The notes beneath the pieces are model-generated. The model was not told the DNA's origin. It saw only the letters and a program-made list of their open reading frames with translations, and made no database searches. From contig CAJURN010000013.1 in assembly GCA_910589055.1 (NCBI GenBank), positions 18,118 through 82,117 of the forward strand: a stretch of DNA of 64,000 nt, read 5' to 3'. Each line of letters opens with the position of its first letter. Position 1 is the stretch's first letter. The position numbers and the translations under genes are program-made. Origin of the DNA: an uncultured Muribaculaceae bacterium. GTDB taxonomy: Bacteria; Bacteroidota; Bacteroidia; Bacteroidales; Muribaculaceae. Of this stretch, positions 25,703-35,352 are shown piece after piece.

Positions 25703-25730
25703 GGTGGACGGATTGAGAATTTTGGTGGAC
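25703..25730 (-). promoter_or_regulatory. Putative regulator operator (direct repeat), left arm
   Basis: The minus strand shows GTCCACC, a 14-bp A+T-rich spacer (starting AAAATT) and GTCCACC again. The same arrangement occurs at 30151-30178 before the right-arm operon at the same 21-bp distance from the -7 box. It is the likely binding site of the hybrid two-component regulator encoded between the arms. Confidence 0.7.
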
Positions 25731-25898
25731 AAATTTACTCATATTTCCCGATATATGGAATTATTTCAATGGAAAATATTTTTATCGGAAAAAAGATTTT
25801 TTTATTCAAAAAATTGTGTACTTTTACCGCCGATTACCATGTAAGACGCCGATAATTAACAACTTCATATAAAATTTAAGTTAACCGAATCCAAGCCC

Positions 25899-28337
25899 GT
25901 GACAAATTCACGTTTTGAATCCGCATTGCATCGCACCGCTATCCGTACAGTGATACCGGCGGTATTGCTGTGTATTTGCAATCTCATGTACGCGTTGAAT
26001 CCGGGAGCTTCGGTGTCGGCACCGTCCTTCATGTCGGGCTACAACATCAGCTACCTGTCGATGGACGAAGGCCTGCCACATAACTTTGTCGATGACATAT
26101 TCCGCGACTCTCGCGGATTTGTATGGATAGGTCTCGGCGGAGGCGGCCTCACGAGATATGACGGAAATGAGTTTGTCAACTTCAACACCTCTTCCGAGAA
26201 ATACCCTCTTCCCGGCAACTTCGCCATCGAAATGCTTGAGGACCCGTTTTCGCGCCTTTGGGTGGCAACCGAGGGCGGCATCACATTAATAGATATATAC
26301 AGCCTGCAGCCCGTGGAGCTGACCGACCACACCGGACGCCTTCACGAGCTGTTCCGGAGCCACGGCTGGTCCTTATGTGTCGACAGCGAAAACCGCGTAT
26401 GGGTACGCAGCGACACCCATCTTGGCTGCATAGCCTTCAACAGCGACGGCGAAGCCGAAAGCATAGCAATGTCGGAAACGCTGCGACGTCCATCGGCTCC
26501 CACCGCCGTGCGCGACGTGGAGTGCAACGGCAATCCCTGGAGCGTTGTCGACGGCTCGGTGCGTCGTCTCGTTCCTGACTTCGCCTCGCAGACGGTACGT
26601 GCCGTTCCGGTGGCCGACTGCCTGACCTTCGTGCCCGACATAATGGTGAGCGATTACATAATGAACGGCAGCGAGATATGGATTGCCACCGACCTGGGGC
26701 TGGTGAGATACAATCCCGCCGAAAACATATCCAAGACATATCTAAACGAACCGGGCAACAGCAGCTCGCTGTCTCAGAATTTCATCAACACCCTCGCTGT
26801 CACCAACGACAAGAGACTCATCGCAGGCACGCTGCGTGGACTGAACATCTACAATCCTATCAGCGACACCTTCGAGCGCGTGACGCAACGCCCCGAAACC
26901 GCAGGCGGGTTGAACAACAATTTCGTAAACAAGATTTTTCCCGACGGCGACAACATTTGGGTAGGCACCGAAGGGTGCGGCATCAATCTTTTCATCCCCA
27001 AAACGCTGTCCGTTACCGAATTCTCCAATAATTTCAGCACTCCGGGGCGCTCATTCAACACGCCCGTCAACGCCATTCTGGCCGAAAACGACGGCACCGT
27101 ATGGATCGGAAGCGTGGAAGGCGGACTACACCGCAGCTCAAACGGGCTGAAAACTTTCCGCCACTACTCCGCCAACGACGGCACGCTGCCGCACAACTCG
27201 GTGAGCGCACTCGCACGCGACGGGGAGGGCAACCTGCTTGTAGGCACGTGGGGTGGAGGTGTATCAGTGCTGAAAACGACCGACGACGGCAACGTGACCG
27301 CCCTTCGCCAATTCATTTCCACCGACGACTCGGTCCATCACATCGGCTACATCGGCGCGCTGGCATGGGATTCACTGAACAAGCTCGTATGGATAGGAGC
27401 CTCGCGCGGCCTGTTTGTCTACAATCCCGCTGACAGAACTGTCAGGGAAGCCTTCCCGAATTCCACCGACATGATTTTCGGAGCGCTCGGAGCAGCAGTA
27501 GACCGCGACGCTCATCTGTGGCTCGGAACGAGCAAAGGCCTGATTGACATTGACCTGCTCAAATACTCCAAAACCAAATCAGCTGATGCGGTAAGGCATC
27601 TTCGCGGACGCTTCAACAACCCCGACGCCGTGGCCGACGAACGTATCACCACCGTGTTTATCGACCGCGACAACCGTCTTTGGATAGGCACCAACGGCAG
27701 CGGACTCTACTTCCGCGTATTCCCTGAAAATGGGATATTGGAACTTTTTGAAAGCATCAACACCTCCGACGGCCTGCCCAATGACATCATCCATGGCATT
27801 GCCCAGGATCGGGATGGAAATATCTGGGTATCGACTTACAGCGGGCTTGCCTGCATGGATTCCGAGGGCAACATCCGCAACTACGACAAGGGCGGAGACC
27901 TGATAAACGACCGCTTCTACTGGAACGCCGCCGCCACCGACTCCCGCGGCAACATTCTATTCGGCACAACCTCCGGACTGCTCGCCATCCACGGACAGAT
28001 TTCCGGAGAAAAGGAAAACTCCGTACCCATCAACTTCACGCACGTGTGGGTGGATAACAATGAGATTCTTCCCGGCGGCACAGGCTCAACATCGTTCTGT
28101 CCGGTGCGTGGCTTGAAAATACACGAAAGCTCGCGCTCGGTATCTTTCGAGTTCTCGGCTATGGATTACAACCACAACCGCCGCGGAACATATTCCTACC
28201 GCCTTACCGGATTCGACAGCGACTGGACCACGCTCGCGCCGGGGCGCCGCTTTGTCCGTTACACCAACCTCGCGCCGGGCAAATACACGCTCCAGGTACG
28301 CTACATCCACAAAGGTGCTCCGAGAGCGAGGCTCTGA
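25899..28337 (+). pseudogene. Hybrid two-component regulator, sensor part (frameshifted 5' fragment)
   Basis: This 812-aa reading frame starts at GTG with an N-terminal hydrophobic segment (TVIPAVLLCICNLMYAL). Reg_prop beta-propeller repeats follow (GLPHNFVDDIFRDSRGFVWI, DNIWVGTEGCGINLF and similar units, about 45-690), then a Y_Y_Y domain (YRLTGFDSDWTTLAPGRRFV, about 740-805). It stops at TGA 28335 just before the expected transmembrane helix. Removing two bases from GAGAG at 28322-28326 restores P-S-E-A-L-I-S-E-I-P-L-E-V into the next frame, giving a 1408-aa regulator. As it stands it is a periplasmic sensor cut from its kinase. Confidence 0.88.
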
Positions 28338-28357
28338 TTTCGGAAATCCCTCTCGAA

Positions 28358-30127
28358 GTGAGTCCTTACTTCTATAAGAGGTGGTGGTTTATCCTCATAT
28401 TGATAATTGGCATCGGAGCATTGGCGACACTCTTCTACAAACTCCGCATGGCGTCGCTGAAAAACAAGCAGCGCCATCTGGAATCCCTCGTGGCCGAGCG
28501 CACCGCCGAGATTGAAGAGCAGAAACGCCAGGTGCAGCAGCTCACCATGGACCGCATTTCCTTCTTCACAAACATATCGCACGAGTTCCGCACTCCGATC
28601 ACCCTCATTCTCGGCCCTATCGAGAAGGCGCTGAAACTCAGCTACAATCCGAGCGTTATCCAGCAGCTTCATCTTGTGCAGAGGAATTCAAAATACCTCC
28701 TCTCGCTCGTGAACCAGATTATGGATTTCCGCAAAATCGAAGCCGGAAAGATGGAAATCATGCGCAGCAAGGGCAATCTGCTCGTGTTCCTCGACAATCT
28801 TGTGGAGTCATTCCGCCCGATGGCAAAAGACCGCAACATCACCTTGAGCCTGATTCCCCACCTGCCGCGTCCGGTGATGAGTTTCGATGAGGAAGCGCTT
28901 CAGAAAGTGATGATAAACCTCCTCGGAAACGCCATGAAATACACTCCCGACGGAGGCCGCATCTGCGTACGCGCCACCGTGCTTCCCCGTGGGTGCGCAG
29001 GCGACGAGAGCCCGGCCATCTACCTGAGCGTGTCCGACACAGGAAACGGTATCGACCCTGCCGACATATCGCATATTTTCGACCGTTTCTATCAGGGCAA
29101 GAGCCAGTTGAAATATCCCGTCGTAGGCAGTTCCGACAGCGGCATAGGCCTGTATCTGTGCCAGAGCCTTGTGGACATCTACGGAGGAAAAATCTCCGTT
29201 CAGAACAACCACAACGGCATCGGATGCTGTTTCCGCGTGATTCTGCCGCTTCCTGCCGGTGAAGAGCCGGAGTTCTCGACCGAGCCTGATGCACCCGAGA
29301 TTCCCGAAGAGCTCCCGACACCGGATGAAGCGGCAAAGAATACTGCTGCGCCTGACGATGCAAGGCTTACGGTGCTGGTTGTGGAGGATAATGACGACAT
29401 GCGCGCATTTATCCGCACCATCCTTTCCCCGCGCTTCTCAGTGGCCGAGGCCCGCAACGGCGAGGAAGCACTCAAAGTGCTTTCCAACAGGGAAATCGGA
29501 CTTATAATTTCCGACCTGATGATGCCTGTGATGGACGGACTCGAGCTCTCGCGCAAGGTCAAGGAGAACTTCAATTTCAGCCACATACCCTTCCTTATGC
29601 TCACCGCCAAGGAAGGCCGCGAGCCACGCCTTGAAAGCTACCGCATGGGCGTGGACGAATATATCCTCAAACCATTTGACGAGGAACTGCTGCTTGCGCG
29701 CATCGAGAATATCCTGCGTTCGCGCCAACGCTATCAGACCCACTTCGCCGGAGCGCTTGATGTGGAATCGCTAAACATCACCGAAGACTCGCGCGACAAG
29801 AAATTCATGGACCAGGTGATGCAGGTGATTCAAGACAACTACCGCAACTCCTACTTTGAAATCGGCGACTTCGCCGAAGCCCTCGGTGTGAGCCGCTCGC
29901 TGCTCAACAAGAAACTCCAGAGCATCGCGGGACAGTCGGCCGGCCAACTGCTGCGCTCGTTCCGCCTCAATACCGCCCGCGAGCTTATCATACGCAACCG
30001 CCACTCACGCGCGATGAACATTTCGGAAATTGCCTACGAAGTGGGATTCAACGATTCAAAATACTTTACCCGCTGTTTCACAAAGCAATTCAATATCACA
30101 CCCTCATCTTTGATGAACGCAGAATAA
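28358..30127 (+). pseudogene. Hybrid two-component regulator, kinase/receiver/AraC part (frameshifted 3' fragment)
   Basis: This 589-codon frame opens at GTG 28358 with a TM helix (WFILILIIGIGALATLFY). It has a HisKA box (FFTNISHEFRTPITLI), a HATPase with N box INLLGNAMKYTPDGG, and a receiver with phospho-acceptor Asp in LIISDLMMPVMDG (about 395). An AraC-type HTH lies at the end (MNISEIAYEVGFNDSKYFTRCF). It is the downstream half of the frameshifted regulator at 25899. All catalytic motifs are intact, so the break looks recent or is a sequencing artefact. It probably controls both arms of the arabinan locus. Confidence 0.88.
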
Positions 30128-30150
30128 CATTTTTTGACAAAAGGATAAAA

Positions 30151-30178
30151 ATCCACCATAATTACACAATCGTCCACC
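30151..30178 (+). promoter_or_regulatory. Putative regulator operator (direct repeat), right arm
   Basis: ATCCACC (30151-30157), a 14-bp spacer (starting ATAATT) and GTCCACC (30172-30178) form a direct repeat with a 21-bp period, equal to two helical turns. It matches the site at 25703-25730 in half-sites, spacer length and partly in spacer sequence. The downstream half-site covers the expected -33 position, as for an activator touching RNA polymerase. Confidence 0.72.
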
Positions 30179-30199
30179 TTACCTAAGTCCTTTTCAGGG

Positions 30200-30207
30200 T
30201 ATTTTTG
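30200..30207 (+). promoter_or_regulatory. -7 box of the right-arm arabinan operon
   Basis: TATTTTTG matches TAnnTTTG and begins 21 bp after the operator. No TTG -33 box is present, which fits activator dependence. The leader to the ATG at 30308 is about 95 nt. Confidence 0.65.
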
Positions 30208-30307
30208 TACTGTTAAATTGTGTTGCTCAGTCAACCGATTCCACAGTTGACCTTCTCACATACCGAAACTAATTAACCTTAAATATAAATAACCAATCAT
30301 TAGCATT

Positions 30308-32182
30308 ATGAAGACTACAAAATGGATGACCGTGCCCCTTGCCACCGCTATGGCCGGCACCATCCTTTGCGGCACATCCTGCTCGACCGACTGGGGAAAA
30401 GTTGACCCTCCCGCCGGAATACAGACAGTGCCGAAGCTCGAGAATGTTGCTATCTATGATTTTGAAGAGGAGTTTCTTGACCCGTTTATCTTCAAAGCCT
30501 CAGCCAACACCGAAAATCAAGTACCTGCAATTGTCGAGGACGACGTGAAAGGAAGAGTTCTTGAACTCTCCGACGGACGTGTGGAAATCAAGAATCCGCT
30601 CAACTCCGTCACCTGCGAGAAAGCGGCTTCGCTCACCTTCTGGATGAAACAGATTCCGGAAGTGATTGTTGCCGAAGACGGAACCGAGACAACAGCCCCG
30701 CAGGATCTCGAAGGTTCACTTTTCGCTTTCATCAACGAGAACCGCACCGAAAAGCTCAGTTTCTCCGCCAACGGATGGCTCCGCTACGAAGCCGCCGACG
30801 GAACCTGGGACGACAATAATCCCGCACAATACACCACCGGCTATATCGCTGCCGGAGAATGGAACTATGTGGCTCTTACCGTACGCGAGAAAGGTTATGA
30901 CCTCTTCGTGAACGGCGAACGCAAGGTTTCAAAGAACGTCGACAACTTCGACTGCTCCCGCATGGTGGATTTCATGAACAATGTCGCAACCTTCTCCATC
31001 GGAGCCGAAAACAACCACAGCCGTTGGATGATTGACGACCTGAAAATCTACCGCAACGAACTCACGGCCAAGGAAACCGCACGTCCCTCCCTGCCCGGCG
31101 AAAATCAAGGCACAGGCGGGTTCGACTTCTCTACATTTGAATACCGCATGGGCGATGCCATATATAATATAGGTACTCCCGACTGCTCCGCAGGCTGGTG
31201 GACAACCTTCTCCAACGACTTCCGTATTCCCGCCGACACCAACATGCGTCTGAGCTTCACCAACCACACCAGCGGAGGCGGAAACTGGAACAACTGGAAC
31301 CTCTGTCTCGCCACCGATGCCGACCGTGGCGGTGACGGTTACGGCGAATACTTCGTAATCCGTTCTGACATCTTCGGTTGGGGCGACGCGTCATACGATG
31401 CCGCCAACTGGACCAGCTCGGGCTACGACGACTGGGATCAGTTCCGTGCCGACATGGAAGGCGCCAATGTGGTTATCGACATCATCCGCACAGGCGACCA
31501 TATCACGGTAAATGCCACCGCTACCTGCCCCAATGGCAAGAAATACACCGAATCCTACCATCAGACCTGCGGCGACGGCACTCAGGTAGTCCGCGCCTTC
31601 CTCATTGTGGACGGTTCCTACCTTGAAATCGACGGCGACAACTGTTTCGCCTACTGGAGCGCACCGGTCAACACCTTCATAGTGGGACAGCCCGACAACA
31701 GCTCGGCATGGTGGCTCGACTTCTCCGATTACTTCACCATTCCCGCCAACCTCAACCTCCACCTCGGATTCATCAACTACACCAGCGGAGCCGGAAACTG
31801 GAACAACTGGAACCTCTGCTGCGCAACCGATGCCGACCGCGGTGCAGACGGCTACGCTGAGTACTTCGTTGTACGTTCCGACATCTTCGGCTGGGGCGAC
31901 GCATCCTACGACGCAGCCCACTGGACAAGCTCGGGCTACGACGACTGGGATCAGTTCCGCGCCGACATGGCAGGTGCCGATGTCGACATCCGCATCGTAC
32001 GCGAAAACGAGAAAATAACCTACACCAGCAACGCGACATCGGTCGGCGGCAAGGTGTACACCGAAAGCTACTGGGCCAACTGCGGCGACGGCACTCAGAC
32101 CGTGCGCGCCTTCCTCATCTGCGACGGCTCGCACTTCGAGATGAACCCCGACCAGTGCTTCACTTACAAAAGTGTGTTTTAG
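30308..32182 (+). CDS. Surface glycan-binding-type lipoprotein with LamG domain and two tandem modules
   Basis: This 624-aa protein has a lipoprotein-type signal with Cys near residue 25 (GTSCSTDWG). A concanavalin-like LamG domain follows (about 45-260; SLTFWMKQIPE, GEWNYVALTV, WMIDDLKIYRNE). Two modules of about 160 residues then share long identical stretches such as WNNWNLC, RSDIFGWGDASYDAA and TSSGYDDWDQFRADM. It opens the operon before SusC/SusD, where a SusE/F-like glycan-binding protein is often found, so arabinan binding at the cell surface is likely. No catalytic site is recognised. Confidence 0.7.
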   Translation: MKTTKWMTVPLATAMAGTILCGTSCSTDWGKVDPPAGIQTVPKLENVAIYDFEEEFLDPFIFKASANTENQVPAIVEDDVKGRVLELSDGRVEIKNPLNSVTCEKAASLTFWMKQIPEVIVAEDGTETTAPQDLEGSLFAFINENRTEKLSFSANGWLRYEAADGTWDDNNPAQYTTGYIAAGEWNYVALTVREKGYDLFVNGERKVSKNVDNFDCSRMVDFMNNVATFSIGAENNHSRWMIDDLKIYRNELTAKETARPSLPGENQGTGGFDFSTFEYRMGDAIYNIGTPDCSAGWWTTFSNDFRIPADTNMRLSFTNHTSGGGNWNNWNLCLATDADRGGDGYGEYFVIRSDIFGWGDASYDAANWTSSGYDDWDQFRADMEGANVVIDIIRTGDHITVNATATCPNGKKYTESYHQTCGDGTQVVRAFLIVDGSYLEIDGDNCFAYWSAPVNTFIVGQPDNSSAWWLDFSDYFTIPANLNLHLGFINYTSGAGNWNNWNLCCATDADRGADGYAEYFVVRSDIFGWGDASYDAAHWTSSGYDDWDQFRADMAGADVDIRIVRENEKITYTSNATSVGGKVYTESYWANCGDGTQTVRAFLICDGSHFEMNPDQCFTYKSVF

Positions 32183-32208
32183 CAAACCTCAAATCAAAAT
32201 AGCCAATC

Positions 32209-35200
32209 ATGAATAAACATAGCAATACAGCAACATCGGGCCGGCAATGGTCGGCCATGTTGCGCCACCTGCTTGCCGCGCTGCTTATGATGGCCGCACC
32301 GGTTCTCCTGCATGCGCAGAGCGTGCAGATAACCGGCACCGTGCTTGATGCCGAAGGAGAGCCTCTGATCGGTGCCTCGGTAATCGAGCAGGGTGCAAAG
32401 ACCGGTGCAGTCACCGATATCGACGGTAATTTCGCACTCAACGTAAAGAATCCTTCATCGGCCGTGATCGTAATCTCCTACGTGGGATACGAGCCGCTTA
32501 CCGAGCCGCTGAAAGGACGCACCCACATTGAAGTGGTGATGAAAGAATCAAAAAGCTCACTCGAGGAAGTGGTGGTTGTAGGTTACGGCCAGCAGAAGAA
32601 GGAATCGGTTGTGGGCGCTATCTCACAGCTCAAATCCGACGACCTTCTTGAAACACCGTCGGCCAACCTCTCTCAGGCCATCACCGGTAAGATTTCGGGC
32701 GTTATCACCTCTCAGACCTCCGGCGCTCCCGGTGCCGACGACGCTTCAATCTATATCCGAGGCCGTGCCACCTTCGCAGGCGACGCCCAGCCGCTCATCC
32801 TTGTTGACGGTATAGAACGTAGCTTCTCGCAGATTGCCCCCGACGACATCGAGACAATCTCGGTGCTCAAGGACGCTTCGGCCACAGCCGTTTACGGTGT
32901 GCGTGGTGCCAACGGTGTAATGCTCATCACCACCAAGCGCGGTCGCGAGCAGAAACCCGTAGTGTCGCTTACAGCAAACTTCCAGTGGCAGACCCCCACC
33001 CGCAAGGATACCTATCTCGACTCCTTCGACAGCGTGACCCTGCTTGAGGAAGCGCTTGGCAATGACGGACTGCCCTCGCAGTACTCGGCAGCCGACCTCG
33101 ACATGTTCCGCAAGTCGTCGCAGGGTCTTCTGAGCGGAGTTGACGCACTGCTCTACCCCAACGTCGACTGGTACGACGAGATTCTCCGCTCGTCCGCTCC
33201 GGCACAGCGCTACAACGCCAACGTGCGTGGCGGTACACGCCGCATGCGCTACTACGCTTCGCTGGAATATTATAATCAGGAATCACTGTTCAAGAATCTT
33301 TCCAACGATACCTACGGCAACAGCTCTTCTCAGAACTACCGCCGTTACAGCTTCCGCGCCAACGCCGACTTCTTCCTCACCAAAGACCTTACCGTGATGG
33401 TGAACTTCGGCACACGTTTCGAAGAACGCAAAGGCCCCAACTCCGCCGAGAGCGCCGACTATTCCAATGTGTTCTATCAGCTCAACCACACTCCCGGATG
33501 GATTTTCCCCGTGGCCTACCAGGTGCAGAACGGCGAAACGATGAAGACCCTCTACGGCGGCTCGTCGCAGTATCAGAGCAACATCTACGCCACAATGGCC
33601 GAGAGCGGTTACTACAAGGGCACGAACACCGTGAACGAAACCAACCTCATAGCCGACTACAAGATGGACTGGCTCACTCCCGGACTTTCGGCAAAAGCCA
33701 CCGCATCGTTCGACTACGAGAACTACCACCGCAACAACTACACAAAGACTTTCGCCACATATGAGCTGAACGACCGTAACAATTACCAGTCGATCGACGC
33801 CTACAACAAGTTCAATACCGACGGCACGCTCGCCGCATCGGCCGACCACTTCACCGTGTACAAGCTCTACATGGAGGCACAGCTCAACTACCAGCGCAGT
33901 TTCGGAGCACATGAAGTGACAGCGATGGCCCTTTACATGCAGAACGACTACCGCTACAACTCCGACCTCGCACGACGCTACCAAGGTGTTGTGGGTCGTG
34001 TGACCTACGGCTACGACGGCAAGTACCTTGCCGAGTTCAACGCAGGCTACAACGGCTCCGAAAACTTCGAGAAAGGCAAGCGCTTCGGCTTCTTCCCCTC
34101 GTTCTCCTTGGGATGGCGAATCTCGGAAGAATCCTTCATGCAGCCTTCATCGGCATGGCTCAACAACCTGAAAATCCGTGCTTCCTACGGTCAGGTTGGT
34201 AACGACATCTACAAAATCAACGGCGTTCTCCAGCGCTTCCTCTATGAGCAGAAGTGGACTCAGCTCAGCAACGACTACTATTTCGGCAGCAACGGCCAGA
34301 CCGGTATCTTTGAAGAACAGTATCCCAACTACGGCGTTACCTGGGAACGTGCCCACAAGTACAACGTAGGTATCGACTTCGGCCTGTTCAACAACCGACT
34401 CAGCGGTAACTTCGATTACTTCTACGAAAACCGCAACAACATCCTCACCGAATTCCTCACCCGTCCTCTCTGGTTCGGCGTGACATCCGCAGCCGGAAAC
34501 CTCGGAAAGACCACCAACAATGGTTTTGAAATCGAACTCCGCTACAACGATGCAATCGGAAAGGATTTCAACTACAACATTTCCGCAACCTTCTCCCACG
34601 CCAAGAACAAAATCACGGCAATGGACGAACCCGCCGGAAAAACTTCATACCGCAAGCGCGAGGGACATCCCATCGGCCAGTACTTCGGACTCGTTGCCGA
34701 CGGATTCATCACCTCTGCCGACCTCAATGACCCGAACCTTCCCAAATCGACATTCGGCGACGTTCGGGTGGGCGACCTCAAATACCGCGACATGAACAAC
34801 GACGGATTCATCGACGAACGCGACGAGACTTTCATCGGCCTGAGCGACCTTCCCGAAAACACCTACGCGATTTCTCTCGGTGCAAACTGGAAAGGATTCG
34901 GACTGAGCGTGATGTTCCAGGGCGTGGACCACGTGAGCCGCTACTACGACGCCGAAGCAATGTATGCCTTCGTTGCAGGCGGCAAGGTCAAGGAGCATCA
35001 CCTCGACCGCTGGAATCCGGCTCTGAGCGAGCAGCAGAATCTCGCCAACGCGAAATATCCCCTTCTGCACTACGACAGCTACGGCAACCACAACCAGCGC
35101 CAGAGCTCATTCTTCCTCAAGAACGGTGCTTTCTGCCGTCTGAAAAACATCGAGCTCAGCTACTCACTGCCCCTGAAGTGGATCAAGCACGTGTGGATGA

Positions 35201-35340
35201 GCCAGTGCCGAATCTATGTCAACGCCAACAACCTTGTCACCTGGGACCACCTCGACGGACTCACCGACCCCGAAAACAACGGTTCCAACAAATACCCCAT
35301 CTGCAAGACTGTAAACGTGGGCGTCAACATCCAATTCTAA
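32209..35340 (+). CDS. SusC-like TonB-dependent outer-membrane transporter (first)
   Basis: This 1043-aa protein has a signal peptide to about residue 37 (LLHAQ) and a CarboxypepD_reg domain (VQITGTVLDAEGEPLIGASV, about 38-120). A TonB-box/plug follows (SLEEVVVVGYGQQKKESVVG; plug with IYIRGRATF, ILVDGIERSF and VYGVRGANGVMLITTKRG), then a C-terminal barrel ending in Phe. It imports oligosaccharides together with the SusD partner that starts 12 bp downstream. Predicted substrate: arabino-oligosaccharides. Confidence 0.96.
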   Translation: MNKHSNTATSGRQWSAMLRHLLAALLMMAAPVLLHAQSVQITGTVLDAEGEPLIGASVIEQGAKTGAVTDIDGNFALNVKNPSSAVIVISYVGYEPLTEPLKGRTHIEVVMKESKSSLEEVVVVGYGQQKKESVVGAISQLKSDDLLETPSANLSQAITGKISGVITSQTSGAPGADDASIYIRGRATFAGDAQPLILVDGIERSFSQIAPDDIETISVLKDASATAVYGVRGANGVMLITTKRGREQKPVVSLTANFQWQTPTRKDTYLDSFDSVTLLEEALGNDGLPSQYSAADLDMFRKSSQGLLSGVDALLYPNVDWYDEILRSSAPAQRYNANVRGGTRRMRYYASLEYYNQESLFKNLSNDTYGNSSSQNYRRYSFRANADFFLTKDLTVMVNFGTRFEERKGPNSAESADYSNVFYQLNHTPGWIFPVAYQVQNGETMKTLYGGSSQYQSNIYATMAESGYYKGTNTVNETNLIADYKMDWLTPGLSAKATASFDYENYHRNNYTKTFATYELNDRNNYQSIDAYNKFNTDGTLAASADHFTVYKLYMEAQLNYQRSFGAHEVTAMALYMQNDYRYNSDLARRYQGVVGRVTYGYDGKYLAEFNAGYNGSENFEKGKRFGFFPSFSLGWRISEESFMQPSSAWLNNLKIRASYGQVGNDIYKINGVLQRFLYEQKWTQLSNDYYFGSNGQTGIFEEQYPNYGVTWERAHKYNVGIDFGLFNNRLSGNFDYFYENRNNILTEFLTRPLWFGVTSAAGNLGKTTNNGFEIELRYNDAIGKDFNYNISATFSHAKNKITAMDEPAGKTSYRKREGHPIGQYFGLVADGFITSADLNDPNLPKSTFGDVRVGDLKYRDMNNDGFIDERDETFIGLSDLPENTYAISLGANWKGFGLSVMFQGVDHVSRYYDAEAMYAFVAGGKVKEHHLDRWNPALSEQQNLANAKYPLLHYDSYGNHNQRQSSFFLKNGAFCRLKNIELSYSLPLKWIKHVWMSQCRIYVNANNLVTWDHLDGLTDPENNGSNKYPICKTVNVGVNIQF

Positions 35341-35352
35341 AACAAGATTACC

